From positions 62,001 to 126,000 of the forward strand of contig NZ_OGTP01000002.1 in NCBI RefSeq assembly GCF_900258035.1: DNA of 64,000 nt. The letters are read 5' to 3'. This document shows, piece by piece, positions 25,369-38,213 of this stretch (positions within the stretch are counted from its first letter, which is position 1; each line of letters starts with the position of its first letter). A program made the translations under genes and the position numbers. The DNA is from Caballeronia novacaledonica (GTDB taxonomy: Bacteria; Pseudomonadota; Gammaproteobacteria; Burkholderiales; Burkholderiaceae). The notes under the pieces are model-generated. The model did not search any database. It was not told where the DNA came from and was given only the letters and a program-made list of their open reading frames with translations.

Positions 25369-26811
25369 ATGGCCATCATGCAGGGCACCTCGCGTCTGCA
25401 CGACGCCGCCGGCCACGCGCTAACGAATGCGCCCGCCATCGCGGATACGGCGGGCATCTCGGCGCGCCTCGACCGGCTTCCCGCGACGCGCGCAGTGTGG
25501 AAGCTCGTCTTTCTCTTGAGCCTCGGCTTCTTCTTCGAACTTTACGATCTGCTCTTCACCGGCTATATCGCGCCGGGGCTCGTGAAAAGCGGCATCCTGA
25601 CCGCGACGACCGCGGGGCTCTTCGGCACGACAGGCGTCGCGAGTTTCATCGCGGCGTTGTTCTGCGGGCTGTTCATCGGCACGATTGCCTGCGGCTTTCT
25701 CGCGGACCGTTATGGACGTCGCGCGATCTTCACGTATTCGCTGCTCTGGTATGTCGCCGCGAACACGGTGATGGCGTTTCAGGACACGGCGCTCTGGCTC
25801 AACTTCTGGCGCTTCGTGTCGGGGCTGGGCATCGGCGTGGAGCTCGTGACCATCGGGACTTATATGTCGGAGCTCGCGCCCAAGCATTTGCGCGGCAGGG
25901 CGTTCGCGGTGTGTCAGGCGATCGGTTTTTCAGCGGTGCCGGTGGTCGCGTTTCTCTCGTATCTGCTCGTGCCGCGCGCACCGTTCGGTCTCGATGGCTG
26001 GCGCTGGGTCGCAGGGATCGGCGGCGTGAGCGCGCTTTTCGTGTGGTATTTCCGGCGCAATCTTCCGGAAAGCCCGCGCTGGCTCGCGAGCAAAGGGCGA
26101 ATCGACGAAGCCGATGAAGTCCTGCGACGCCTCGAAGACAAGGTTGCGCTTCAGTACGGCAAGCCCTTGCCCGAGCCGGGCCCGTCCGACCCGATCGCGA
26201 GGAAAGCCGGTTTCGCGGACATGTGGAAGCCGCCATACCGAAAGCGCACGATCATGCTGATCGTCTTTCATATCTTCCAGACGGTCGGCTTTTACGGCTT
26301 CGCGAACTGGGTGCCGACCTTGCTCGTGAAGCAAGGCGTGACGGTCACGTCGAGTCTGCTCTATACCACGGTGATCGGACTTGCCGCGCCCATCGGACCA
26401 TTGCTCGGTTACTGGATCGCCGATCGTTTCGAACGCAAGCATGTGATCGTGTTCATGGCGGGCGTGAACATCGTCGCGGGACTTCTGTTCAGCCAGGTGT
26501 CGGCGGCGGTCATGATCGTCACGCTCGGCGTGCTGCTCACGCTCGCGGGCAACATCATCTCCTTCACTTATCACACGTATCAGCAGGAGCTTTATCCGAC
26601 GACGATCCGCGCCCGCGCCGTCGGCTTCGTGTATTCGTGGAGCAGACTGTCGGCGGTGTTCAGTTCGTTCGTGATTGCGTTCGTGCTGAAAGAGGCGGGC
26701 GTGACCGGCGTGTTCGGGTTCATCGCGGGCGCGATGCTGCTCGTGATGTTATCGATCGGTTTGATGGGACCGCGCACGCTCGGGCAATCGCTCGAAAGCA
26801 TTTCGCACTGA
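25369..26811 (+). CDS. MFS metabolite transporter (sugar/carboxylate:H+ symporter type)
   Basis: A 480-residue 12-helix transporter. The cytoplasmic loop motif GFLADRYGRRAIF, the LAPKHLRGRAFAVCQAIGFS segment and the second-half ADRFERKH loop mark the MFS sugar/organic-acid porter group. The ATG at 25369 follows AGGAGA. It sits 52 bp after the hydratase gene, so both probably share a transcript; the natural inference is that it imports the hydratase substrate or a precursor. It converges on a LysR gene with 1 bp between the ends. Confidence 0.88.
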   Translation: MAIMQGTSRLHDAAGHALTNAPAIADTAGISARLDRLPATRAVWKLVFLLSLGFFFELYDLLFTGYIAPGLVKSGILTATTAGLFGTTGVASFIAALFCGLFIGTIACGFLADRYGRRAIFTYSLLWYVAANTVMAFQDTALWLNFWRFVSGLGIGVELVTIGTYMSELAPKHLRGRAFAVCQAIGFSAVPVVAFLSYLLVPRAPFGLDGWRWVAGIGGVSALFVWYFRRNLPESPRWLASKGRIDEADEVLRRLEDKVALQYGKPLPEPGPSDPIARKAGFADMWKPPYRKRTIMLIVFHIFQTVGFYGFANWVPTLLVKQGVTVTSSLLYTTVIGLAAPIGPLLGYWIADRFERKHVIVFMAGVNIVAGLLFSQVSAAVMIVTLGVLLTLAGNIISFTYHTYQQELYPTTIRARAVGFVYSWSRLSAVFSSFVIAFVLKEAGVTGVFGFIAGAMLLVMLSIGLMGPRTLGQSLESISH

Positions 26812-26812
26812 T

Positions 26813-27718
26813 CTAGCCGCCGCACGCGTGAATCAGGAACTGCTGCACGGCGGTCGAGGGCGCGCTCAACGTCGCGCCCTTGCGCCAGATCATGCCCGCT
26901 TCCAGATGAGGAATGGCATCGTTCACGGGCCGCGCGTCGATGCGCTTGCCTTCGAGCGACCACGGCCGAAACACCATATCCGACAGCACCGTGACGCCGA
27001 AGCCGTGCGCCACCAGTCCGCGCAGCGCTTCCATTGAACTCGTGCGAAACGCGATGTTCGGTTCGAGGCGCTTCTTGTGCCAATAGCGCATCGTCGATTG
27101 CTCGCCTTCATCGACGGTGATGAGAATGTAAGGATGCGCGGCGATATCCTTCAGCGATACCGCCTGCTGCTGCGCGAGCGGATGCATCGGTGCGACCCAC
27201 AACTGCCGGCGCGAGCGCATCAAAACCTGACTGTCGAAACGATTCGGCCGCTGCAGATTCGATAACAACACCACGCCGATATCGACATCGCCATTCGCGA
27301 CCGCTTCTTCGATCTGCGGCCGCTCCATGTCGCGCAGATCGAAATCGATGAACGGATACGTCGCACGAAAGCGCGCGAGCAATTCCGGCAAAAAATACCC
27401 GAGCACCGTATAAGACGCCGCAATATGCGCGACGCCGCGCATGTCGTGCGCGCGAAACGGCGGCATGTGCAGCGCGTCGCGGGCGGCGTCGAGCACACGG
27501 CGCGCGTGGTTATGGAAGTCCTGGCCATCGGGCGTCAGCGCGACGCCTTGTGGCATGCGCTCGAACAGCTTCGTGCCGAGCGCGCTTTCGAGGGCCAGCA
27601 CCGCGTTGGTGATGGCCGATTGCGATACATGTTCGTTCGCCGCCGCCATCGAAAACTGGCCGGTTTGCGCGGCGGCCACGAAATAGCGCAATTGCCTGAG
27701 CGTGAGATCGAAGGCCAT
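26813..27718 (-). CDS. LysR-type regulator divergent from indolepyruvate oxidoreductase
   Basis: A 301-residue LysR protein. LTLRQLRYFVAAAQTGQFSM and AAANEHVSQSAITNAVLALE form the HTH; the effector domain follows and ends AVQQFLIHACGG. It is divergent from the gene at 27823 with 104 bp between and most likely regulates it, which would fit induction by amino acids or arylpyruvates. No specific ligand is readable. Confidence 0.85.
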   Translation of the reverse strand: MAFDLTLRQLRYFVAAAQTGQFSMAAANEHVSQSAITNAVLALESALGTKLFERMPQGVALTPDGQDFHNHARRVLDAARDALHMPPFRAHDMRGVAHIAASYTVLGYFLPELLARFRATYPFIDFDLRDMERPQIEEAVANGDVDIGVVLLSNLQRPNRFDSQVLMRSRRQLWVAPMHPLAQQQAVSLKDIAAHPYILITVDEGEQSTMRYWHKKRLEPNIAFRTSSMEALRGLVAHGFGVTVLSDMVFRPWSLEGKRIDARPVNDAIPHLEAGMIWRKGATLSAPSTAVQQFLIHACGG

Positions 27719-27753
27719 CTGATTTTCAGATACCAGAGTTGTTTATTCGTGAT

Positions 27754-27782
27754 TTTACGATGTCGAATCGGCTTCTTATACT
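27754..27782 (+). promoter_or_regulatory. Candidate promoter of indolepyruvate oxidoreductase gene
   Basis: TTTACG (27754-27759), a 17-bp spacer and TATACT (27777-27782) lie 41 bp before the start codon at 27823. The surrounding DNA is AT-rich compared with the genes. Confidence 0.4.
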
Positions 27783-27822
27783 CGGCAAAAAAACAAATTC
27801 CCTATTCCGGAGACGAGCCCCG

Positions 27823-30800
27823 ATGAACGCACCCGACCGCGCTGCGCTGGAAGCCGAAAGCATTTCCCTCGACGACAAATACACGCTGGAGAAAGGCCGC
27901 GTCTATATCAGCGGCACGCAGGCGCTCGTGCGTCTGCCGATGCTGCAAAAGGCGCGCGATCGCAAGGCCGGGCTGAATACGGCGGGCTTCATTTCGGGCT
28001 ATCGCGGCTCGCCGCTCGGCGCGCTCGATCAGTCGCTGTGGAAGGCGAAGCAGCATCTGAAGAATAACGACATCGTGTTCCAGCCGGGCGTGAACGAAGA
28101 TCTCGCCGCGACATCGATCTGGGGCACGCAGCAGGTCAATCTATGGCCCGGCGCGACGCGCGATGGCGTGTTCGGCATGTGGTACGGCAAGGGACCGGGC
28201 GTGGACCGCACCGGCGACGTCTTCAAGCACGCGAATTCCGCGGGCTCCGACAAACACGGCGGCGTGCTCGTGCTCGCGGGCGACGATCACGCGGCGAAGT
28301 CGTCGTCGGTGGCGCATCAGTCGGATCACGCGTTCATCGCGGCGGGCATTCCCGTGCTGTATCCGTCGAACGTGCAGGAATATCTCGACTACGGGCTGCA
28401 CGGCTGGGCGATGAGCCGTTATTCCGGCCTCTGGGTCGCGATGAAATGCGTGACGGACGTGGTCGAATCCACCGCATCGATCGATCTCGATCCGGACCGC
28501 GTGGAGATCGTCACGCCGACCGATTACGCGATGCCCGCCGATGGCCTCAACATCCGCTGGCCCGATTCGCCGCTCGCGCAGGAAGCGCGTCTGCTCGACG
28601 AAAAGTGGTACGCGGCGCTGGCCTACGTGCGCGCGAACAAATTGAATCGCGTCGTGATCGATTCCGACAAGCCGCGCTTCGGCATCATCACGGCGGGCAA
28701 GGCATATCTGGACGTGCGTCAGGCGCTCGTCGATCTCGGCCTCGACGATGAAACCTGCGCGCAGATCGGTCTTCGCGTGCTGAAGGTAGGCTGCGTATGG
28801 CCGCTCGATGCGCAGGACGCACGCGCGTTCGCAACGGGTCTCGAAGAGATTCTCGTCGTCGAAGAGAAGCGGCAGATTCTCGAATATGCGCTGAAGGAAG
28901 AGCTGTATAACTGGCGCGAAGACGTGCGCCCACGCATCTACGGCAAGTTCGACGAGCGCGACAACGAAGGCGGCGAATGGTCCGTGCCGCGCGGCGACTG
29001 GCTGCTGCCCGCGCATTACGAGCTATCGCCCGCGCTGATCGCGAAGGCCATTGCGCGGCGTCTTGCGCGCGCCGATCTTCCCGCCGATGTGCGCGCCCGC
29101 ATGCTCGCGCGCGTCGAGACGATCGAAGCGAAGGAGCGCGAGGCGATCAAGCCGCGCGTGGATGTCGAGCGCAAGCCGTGGTTCTGCTCGGGCTGTCCGC
29201 ATAACACGTCGACGCGCGTGCCCGAAGGTTCGCGCGCGCTCGCGGGCATCGGCTGCCATTACATGTCGATGTGGATGGACCGCAAGACCGAGACTTTCAG
29301 CCAGATGGGCGGCGAGGGCGTCGCGTGGATCGGCCAGATGCATTTCTCCGGCGACAAGCACGTGTTCGTCAATCTCGGCGACGGCACGTATTTCCATTCG
29401 GGCTTGCTCGCGGTGCGCGCGGCGATCGCGGCGAACGCGAACATCACGTACAAGATTCTCTATAACGACGCCGTCGCGATGACCGGCGGCCAGCCCGTCG
29501 ACGGCGTGTTGACGGTGCCGCAGATCGCGCATCAGGTCTTCGCGGAAGGCGCGAAACGTATCGTCATCGTGACGGACGAGCCGCAGAAATACGATGCGAA
29601 CGTCGCGTTGCCGCAGGGTGTAAGCGTGCATCATCGTGACGAGCTGGACCGCATTCAGCGCGAGCTGCGCGATACGCAAGGCACGACCATTCTGATCTAC
29701 GACCAGACCTGTGCCACGGAAAAGCGCCGTCGCCGCAAGCGCGGCACGTATCCCGATCCCGCGCGCCGCGCGTTCATCAACGATGCCGTGTGCGAAGGCT
29801 GCGGCGATTGCTCGGTGCAGTCGAACTGCCTCTCCGTCGAGCCGATGGACACGCCGCTCGGCACGAAGCGCAAGATCAATCAGTCGTCGTGCAACAAGGA
29901 TTTTTCGTGCGTGAAGGGCTTTTGCCCGAGCTTCGTCACGGCCGAAGGCGCGCAGGTTCGCAAGCCTCGGGCGTCGAAAGAAGCCAGGCCGGATTTCGAT
30001 GCGCTGCCTTCGCCTTCGTTGCCCGCGCTGTCGAAGCCTTACGGCATTCTCGTGACGGGTGTCGGCGGAACGGGCGTCGTGACGATCGGCGGATTGATCG
30101 GCATGGCCGCGCACATCGAGCGAAAGGGCGTCACGGTGCTCGACATGGCCGGTCTCGCGCAGAAGGGCGGCGCGGTGCTGAGTCACGTGCAGATCGCGCC
30201 GGAGCCGCAGGCGCTGCACGCGACGCGCATCGCGACGGGCGAAGCGCGGCTCGTGATCGGTTGCGATGTGATCGTATCGGCATCGAACGATGTGCTCTCG
30301 CGCACACGGCACGGCATCACGCAGGCCGCCATCAACAGCGGCGCGACGCCGACCGCGGCCTTCGTCACCGATGCGAAATGGACCTTTCCCGCCGCGCAGA
30401 CGGAACAGGCGCTATCGGACAGCATCGGCGCGGGCTGCGCGTTCATCGACGCCAATGCGCTTGCGCTGAAACTGCTCGGCGACACGATCTATTCGAATCC
30501 GCTGCTGCTCGGCTTCGCATGGCAGAAGGGCTGGCTGCCGCTCGAACTGGCGAGCCTGAAACGCGCGATCGAACTGAACGGCGTCGCGATCGAGAAGAAC
30601 GTGCTCGCCTTCAACTGGGGCCGCTTCGTCGCGCAACACGGCGCGGGCGATCTGCTCAAGTCCACGCAACATGCGATCGTCGTGAAGATGCCCGAGTCGC
30701 TCGACAACGTGATCGCGACGCGCGAGGCCTTGCTGACGGCGTATCAGAACGAAGCGTATGCGCGCTCGTATCGCAAAGTTGTCGAGCGCATGCGCGAAAA

Positions 30801-31359
30801 GGAGAAGCCGCTGAACGCGAAACTGCCGCTCACGCGCGCCGTCGCGGTGAATCTCGCGAAGCTCATGGCCTATAAGGACGAATACGAAGTCGCGCGTCTC
30901 TATGCCGATCCCGCGTATCTCGACAAACTGCGCGAGCAGTTCGAAGGCGAGCCGGGCCGCGATTACAAGTTGATGTTCCATCTCGCGCCGCCGCTCTTCG
31001 CGAAGCGCGACGAGCACGGTCATCTCGTGAAGAAAACGTTCGGCGCGTGGATGCTGCCCGCGTTCCGCGTGCTCGCGAAGATGAAGGGCTTGCGCGGCAC
31101 ATCGCTCGATGTATTCGGCAAGACGGACGAGCGCCGCACGGAGCGCCGGATGATCGCGGATTACCTCGCGCTCGTCGACGAATTCTGCGCCACGCTCGAT
31201 CTCGACCGCGTCGATACCGCGTTGCAACTCGCGAAGCTGCCCGATGAAATCCGTGGCTTCGGTCATGTGAAGGAGCGCAACGTGGCGGCGGTCGCGACGA
31301 AGCGCGAGCGATTGATCGAACGTTATCGTGCGCCGGTGGAGTTGGCGGCAACAGCCTGA
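27823..31359 (+). CDS. Single-chain indolepyruvate ferredoxin oxidoreductase
   Basis: A 1178-residue fused 2-oxoacid:ferredoxin oxidoreductase that converts aryl pyruvates, made by transamination of aromatic amino acids, to acyl-CoA. In order: an alpha-type N-terminal domain (about 1-400), a TPP-binding domain with CSGCPHNTSTRVPEGSRALA and GDGTYFHSGLLAVRAAIAAN (about 430-630), a ferredoxin-like segment with CEGCGDCSVQSNC and CNKDFSCVKGFCP (about 655-700), a gamma-type domain starting GILVTGVGGTGVVTIGGLIG (about 740-930), and a C-terminal DUF6537-like part. The ATG at 27823 follows GGAGA. The cysteine sets look complete. A divergent LysR gene is the probable regulator. Confidence 0.92.
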   Translation: MNAPDRAALEAESISLDDKYTLEKGRVYISGTQALVRLPMLQKARDRKAGLNTAGFISGYRGSPLGALDQSLWKAKQHLKNNDIVFQPGVNEDLAATSIWGTQQVNLWPGATRDGVFGMWYGKGPGVDRTGDVFKHANSAGSDKHGGVLVLAGDDHAAKSSSVAHQSDHAFIAAGIPVLYPSNVQEYLDYGLHGWAMSRYSGLWVAMKCVTDVVESTASIDLDPDRVEIVTPTDYAMPADGLNIRWPDSPLAQEARLLDEKWYAALAYVRANKLNRVVIDSDKPRFGIITAGKAYLDVRQALVDLGLDDETCAQIGLRVLKVGCVWPLDAQDARAFATGLEEILVVEEKRQILEYALKEELYNWREDVRPRIYGKFDERDNEGGEWSVPRGDWLLPAHYELSPALIAKAIARRLARADLPADVRARMLARVETIEAKEREAIKPRVDVERKPWFCSGCPHNTSTRVPEGSRALAGIGCHYMSMWMDRKTETFSQMGGEGVAWIGQMHFSGDKHVFVNLGDGTYFHSGLLAVRAAIAANANITYKILYNDAVAMTGGQPVDGVLTVPQIAHQVFAEGAKRIVIVTDEPQKYDANVALPQGVSVHHRDELDRIQRELRDTQGTTILIYDQTCATEKRRRRKRGTYPDPARRAFINDAVCEGCGDCSVQSNCLSVEPMDTPLGTKRKINQSSCNKDFSCVKGFCPSFVTAEGAQVRKPRASKEARPDFDALPSPSLPALSKPYGILVTGVGGTGVVTIGGLIGMAAHIERKGVTVLDMAGLAQKGGAVLSHVQIAPEPQALHATRIATGEARLVIGCDVIVSASNDVLSRTRHGITQAAINSGATPTAAFVTDAKWTFPAAQTEQALSDSIGAGCAFIDANALALKLLGDTIYSNPLLLGFAWQKGWLPLELASLKRAIELNGVAIEKNVLAFNWGRFVAQHGAGDLLKSTQHAIVVKMPESLDNVIATREALLTAYQNEAYARSYRKVVERMREKEKPLNAKLPLTRAVAVNLAKLMAYKDEYEVARLYADPAYLDKLREQFEGEPGRDYKLMFHLAPPLFAKRDEHGHLVKKTFGAWMLPAFRVLAKMKGLRGTSLDVFGKTDERRTERRMIADYLALVDEFCATLDLDRVDTALQLAKLPDEIRGFGHVKERNVAAVATKRERLIERYRAPVELAATA

Positions 31360-31407
31360 TCCATGCGATAGGGTATCTTTACGCTCGAACCCACACTCGG
31401 AGCGTAA

Positions 31408-34817
<3,410 letters not shown>

Positions 34818-34849
34818 GGACCTACCTCATCGATGGGATTCGAAGAACG

Positions 34850-34886
34850 ACGTTAAAGCCGCGCGATGATCGCGCGGCTTTAACGT
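34850..34886 (-). terminator. Strong hairpin terminator of the carrier-protein operon
   Basis: ACGTTAAAGCCGCGCG (34850-34865) and its exact complement (34871-34886) form a 16-bp stem around ATGAT. The hairpin begins right after the DUF1839 stop codon. The AAAGCC/GGCTTT edges are typical of terminators, and the inverted arms could also stop transcription from the other side. Confidence 0.8.
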
Positions 34887-35891
34887 TCAGAGAAAGCGCG
34901 CGGCAAGCGGCTCGATGACCTTGTCGTAGGAAGTCTGCATCGAATCGAGGCAGTCTTCGCACGCGTCGATACGCGAGCGCATGCGGGCGCGCGCGAGACG
35001 GAACTGCATGACCATCGCTTCGCTTGCAATCGCCTGCGCGCTCGTCTGGATGTCGCTCGCGACGTTCACGCCATGCTTGTTCAGCCAGCCGAGATACTTC
35101 GACAGCAACTCGAAGTTCGAGCCGAGCTGACGCATCACGTTGAACGTGTACAAGTGATAGTACGCGGGATCGCGTTCGAGCAAGGCGCGCAAATGCTCGG
35201 GAAATGCCGCGCGCCATTGCGCGACCGGGTTCGTCGCGGGACGATCCGCGAGTCGCAGCGCGAGCAGTTCGACCGAGCGTTGCACCATTTCATCGCCGGA
35301 CAGCGGAGCACGCGCGCGCTTCACGAACTCGACGTACGGAAAGAGCGCGTGCACGTCGCTCGCGAGGCCGGGCATCAGGCGGAACACGCCATCGTAGTCT
35401 TCGCCCGACAACGCGAAATAGCCCGCGTTATGGAAGTACGTGATGTGCTTCGCTTCGGTGTCGATGGCATCGATGGCGACGGTCGTCTTCGTATGCGTCT
35501 GCCGATACGCGGTCGCGCGCGTATCGGGCAGATAGTACGAATCCATTTCGACCACGACCATCTGCCCGCGACGCGTCTGCTCGCGCACGTGCGCTTCCAG
35601 CGTGTCGTAGATCGCGAGCTCCTGTGCCTGGAGGCCGTAGAGCCGCGATATATCGTCGAGCGAGTACTTCGGGAACGTGAACTGATCGCCCTCGAACGCC
35701 TGCGTCACCGTGAAGCCGAGCGCCGCATGCGGATCGCAGCCGTAGTGATGCAGCAGTTCGATCCACAGGTCGACGTAGCAGTTCGTCTCCAGCCACACGC
35801 GCTCTTCGCGATGCAGCGCGTGCTGCTGATACGCGCCATCCGCGGACGTGGAGGTGTCGATGACGGCTTCCGCCGGCGAGGGCGCGTTCAT
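34887..35891 (-). CDS. DUF1839 protein of the carrier-protein operon
   Basis: A 334-residue protein of family DUF1839, with ETNCYVDLWIELLHHYGCDP, DQFTFPKYSLDDISRLYGL and VVVEMDSYYLPDTRATAYRQ. The tryptophan, histidine and acidic residues near the start suggest an enzyme, perhaps acting on carrier-bound substrates, but the reaction is unknown. The ATG at 35891 overlaps the ligase stop by 4 bp. It is the last gene of the ACP / acyl-CoA dehydrogenase / amino acid:carrier ligase operon, with which DUF1839 is known to cluster. Confidence 0.82.
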   Translation of the reverse strand: MNAPSPAEAVIDTSTSADGAYQQHALHREERVWLETNCYVDLWIELLHHYGCDPHAALGFTVTQAFEGDQFTFPKYSLDDISRLYGLQAQELAIYDTLEAHVREQTRRGQMVVVEMDSYYLPDTRATAYRQTHTKTTVAIDAIDTEAKHITYFHNAGYFALSGEDYDGVFRLMPGLASDVHALFPYVEFVKRARAPLSGDEMVQRSVELLALRLADRPATNPVAQWRAAFPEHLRALLERDPAYYHLYTFNVMRQLGSNFELLSKYLGWLNKHGVNVASDIQTSAQAIASEAMVMQFRLARARMRSRIDACEDCLDSMQTSYDKVIEPLAARFL

Positions 35892-36955
35892 GCCGGGCTT
35901 CCCATGTTCGCGAGACCGTCTTCGATGAGCGGTGCCTTGTCGCCCCACAGCAACTGACGCACGTTCTCGGGCCACGCGTTGACATCGAGTCCGTGGTGAC
36001 GGAAGAGCGCAAGAGTTGTGCGCTCCATGCCGAAGCCGACGCATGCGGTATGCGCGACCTGATCGTCCGCCTGGCGAATGTGCCAGAGCTCGCCGAAGTG
36101 ATCCTGGTGATAGTTGAACGACAGGCACGCGGTCGGACGGTCGGGCGTCGCGACCGGCACGAGCAGTTCGAACTTGAGTTGCTGCGCGCGCTGGCTATCC
36201 GCGACGATCATGCCGCCGCGCCCGAAGAACGGATCGTTGGCGAGGTCGATCTCGAAGGGCAGTTCCAGCAGCTTCACGAGCAGCGAGCCGCGTTCGATCC
36301 ACTTCTGACGGAACGCCATCACCTGCTCGGGGCTGCCGACGCGAATGTACTCGCGCATGCGGAACATCTGCATGCGGCCCGGATCGATGGACGGTTCGTG
36401 GCGGAAGCAGTACGAGAACGCATCGAAGATCGCGCCGTCTTCGGCGAGCTTGCCGCGCTTCGCGACGAGCGGATAGATCGGATAGCAGGCGGCCGGCGTG
36501 AGCACGAGGCGCGTGGGCTTCTGCTGATCCATCCATTCGTCGGAACGCTCTTCTTCCTCGCCGACATGCACGATCTTGTCGAGCGCTTCGAGCAGGCGAT
36601 GATGCCCGCGGTCGTTGCCCTGGAACGAGTGAATCGTGCCCGCGAGATTCGGGAAGCTCTTCAGATACTCGCTGTCCTCGAAATCGCGGCGGCGCATCGC
36701 GGGCGGAAAGCGCAAGACTTCCGCGTGTTGATCCGCGCCGAGCATCGTGATCGCCTGATTGAGACGCTCGACGATATCTTCGAATACTTCGCTGCGGCCA
36801 TAGAGACCATCTTCGCCCGTATCGAGCAGGATGCCCGCTTCGATCAGGCGATCGCGCAAGGTCAGATCCGATTTGTCGTACGGTGCCTGAGTCTCTTGTG
36901 ATTGTGCTTGTGCTTCGGCCTGCATCATGGCGGCCTGTTCCGTCGGCATGTTCAT
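35888..36955 (-). CDS. Amino acid--[carrier protein] ligase (class II aaRS-like)
   Basis: A 355-residue homologue of the catalytic core of atypical seryl-tRNA synthetases without the tRNA-binding arm. It shows class II motif 2 (FRHEPSIDPGRMQMFRMREY), motif 3 (CVGFGMERTTLALFRHHG) and Cys/Glu/Cys zinc ligands in AACYPIYP, FRHE and HTACVGF. Described homologues (Bradyrhizobium Bll0957 group) activate glycine or alanine and load it on a dedicated carrier protein instead of tRNA. The carrier is probably the ACP at 38210-38461. The ATG at 36955 is chosen, 4 bp after the preceding stop; an upstream ATG at 36991 would overlap that gene. What the loaded amino acid is used for is unknown. Confidence 0.88.
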   Translation of the reverse strand: MNMPTEQAAMMQAEAQAQSQETQAPYDKSDLTLRDRLIEAGILLDTGEDGLYGRSEVFEDIVERLNQAITMLGADQHAEVLRFPPAMRRRDFEDSEYLKSFPNLAGTIHSFQGNDRGHHRLLEALDKIVHVGEEEERSDEWMDQQKPTRLVLTPAACYPIYPLVAKRGKLAEDGAIFDAFSYCFRHEPSIDPGRMQMFRMREYIRVGSPEQVMAFRQKWIERGSLLVKLLELPFEIDLANDPFFGRGGMIVADSQRAQQLKFELLVPVATPDRPTACLSFNYHQDHFGELWHIRQADDQVAHTACVGFGMERTTLALFRHHGLDVNAWPENVRQLLWGDKAPLIEDGLANMGSPA

Positions 36956-36959
36956 ATCG

Positions 36960-38213
36960 TCAAAGGGTTCCCGTTGCGGCGCGCTGTGCAAGCAGCAGAT
37001 TCGCCGTGTTCAATTCGATGCGGTCGTTGCTGATCATGAGCGGCGCCGAGTGCAGATCGCGCAGATGGCGCCCCACGCTGAACGGCGTGTCGTTCTTATA
37101 GCCGGCCATGCCGCAGATCATCAGCGTTTCCTGCACGACATGCACGGCCGATTGCGAGATCGCCAGCTTGAGCATGTTGAGGTCGGCGTTGATGCCGATC
37201 GAAGCCGTGAGCGGCGCGTCGTCGTCATTGCTCTGGCTCGCCTTGCGCGCAGCACGTTCAGCCTGAGCCGATTCGACATTGGCGAGCGATTCGCGCAGAC
37301 GTGCCTGCATCATCTTGATGAGCGTGAGCACCTGCGAGAGCCGCGCGGCCGAAGGCGGCAGCGCAGGCTTGCCGCGCGCCTGATTGCGGAAGAACTGATG
37401 CGCGCGGTTCGCGGCATCGCTCGCAATGCCGCACCATACCGACGACCACAAGGTATGCGACACGGGCAGCATGCTTTCGTCCGCGATGCGCGAGAACGGC
37501 GCGGGCAGAATCTGTTCGGCGATACCGCTCGCGACGAGCCGGTGTCCTTCACTGCAGGTTCCGCGCATGCCGAGCGTGTCCCATGTGCCGCGCTGTTCGA
37601 GCGTGAACGTATCGCGCGGCGCCACGATCAGCACCTGATCGGAAGGCGGCGCATCCGGATGACGGCGCGCCGTCACGAGAATGCAGTCCGAATACTTGCC
37701 GTACGAAATGGTCGGCGCGAGCTTCTCGATGCGAAATGCGTTATCGACGAGATCGACCGCGCATGCACTCGTACGCATGTTGCCGCCGATGTTCTCTTCC
37801 GATGTCGCCGATGCGAGCAGCAATTGCTCGCTCACCATGCGCGCGAGGAAGTCGCGCTGCCAGGCGACATTCGCACCATGATCGACGATGCACACGACCT
37901 GGCTCTGATGCATCGCATAGATCATCGCCGACGATGCGCAGCCTTGCGCCATGGCTTCGCACAAGCGCGCGATGCCGGTGAGCGAAAGGCCATCGCCGCC
38001 GTATATCGTCGGGATCATCGCGGAGAAGAGGCGCTCTTCCCGCATCGCAGCAACGGCTTCGGCGGGGAAGCGCGCTTCGCGATCGACCGCATCGGCGTGC
38101 TTTGCCGCGACGGCGGCCACGCGTTTCGCGGCTTCGATCAGTTCGCTTTCGCTGCGCGCGCCCGCACTCTGCGCGAGCTCGGCGATTTCAAGCTCCTGAG
38201 CGGGCGCGTTCAT
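36960..38213 (-). CDS. Acyl-CoA dehydrogenase-like flavoprotein
   Basis: A 417-residue member of the acyl-CoA dehydrogenase family. It shows the N-terminal helical domain (REERLFSAMIPTIYGGDGLS), the central barrel (GTWDTLGMRGTCSEGHRLVA) and the C-terminal helices (ISQSAVHVVQETLMICGMAG). Because it lies between an acyl carrier protein and an aminoacyl-carrier ligase, its substrate is probably a carrier-bound aminoacyl or acyl group, as in dehydrogenases of nonribosomal peptide pathways. It overlaps the ACP gene by 4 bp (ATGA). The catalytic base could not be assigned with certainty. Confidence 0.85.
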   Translation of the reverse strand: MNAPAQELEIAELAQSAGARSESELIEAAKRVAAVAAKHADAVDREARFPAEAVAAMREERLFSAMIPTIYGGDGLSLTGIARLCEAMAQGCASSAMIYAMHQSQVVCIVDHGANVAWQRDFLARMVSEQLLLASATSEENIGGNMRTSACAVDLVDNAFRIEKLAPTISYGKYSDCILVTARRHPDAPPSDQVLIVAPRDTFTLEQRGTWDTLGMRGTCSEGHRLVASGIAEQILPAPFSRIADESMLPVSHTLWSSVWCGIASDAANRAHQFFRNQARGKPALPPSAARLSQVLTLIKMMQARLRESLANVESAQAERAARKASQSNDDDAPLTASIGINADLNMLKLAISQSAVHVVQETLMICGMAGYKNDTPFSVGRHLRDLHSAPLMISNDRIELNTANLLLAQRAATGTL

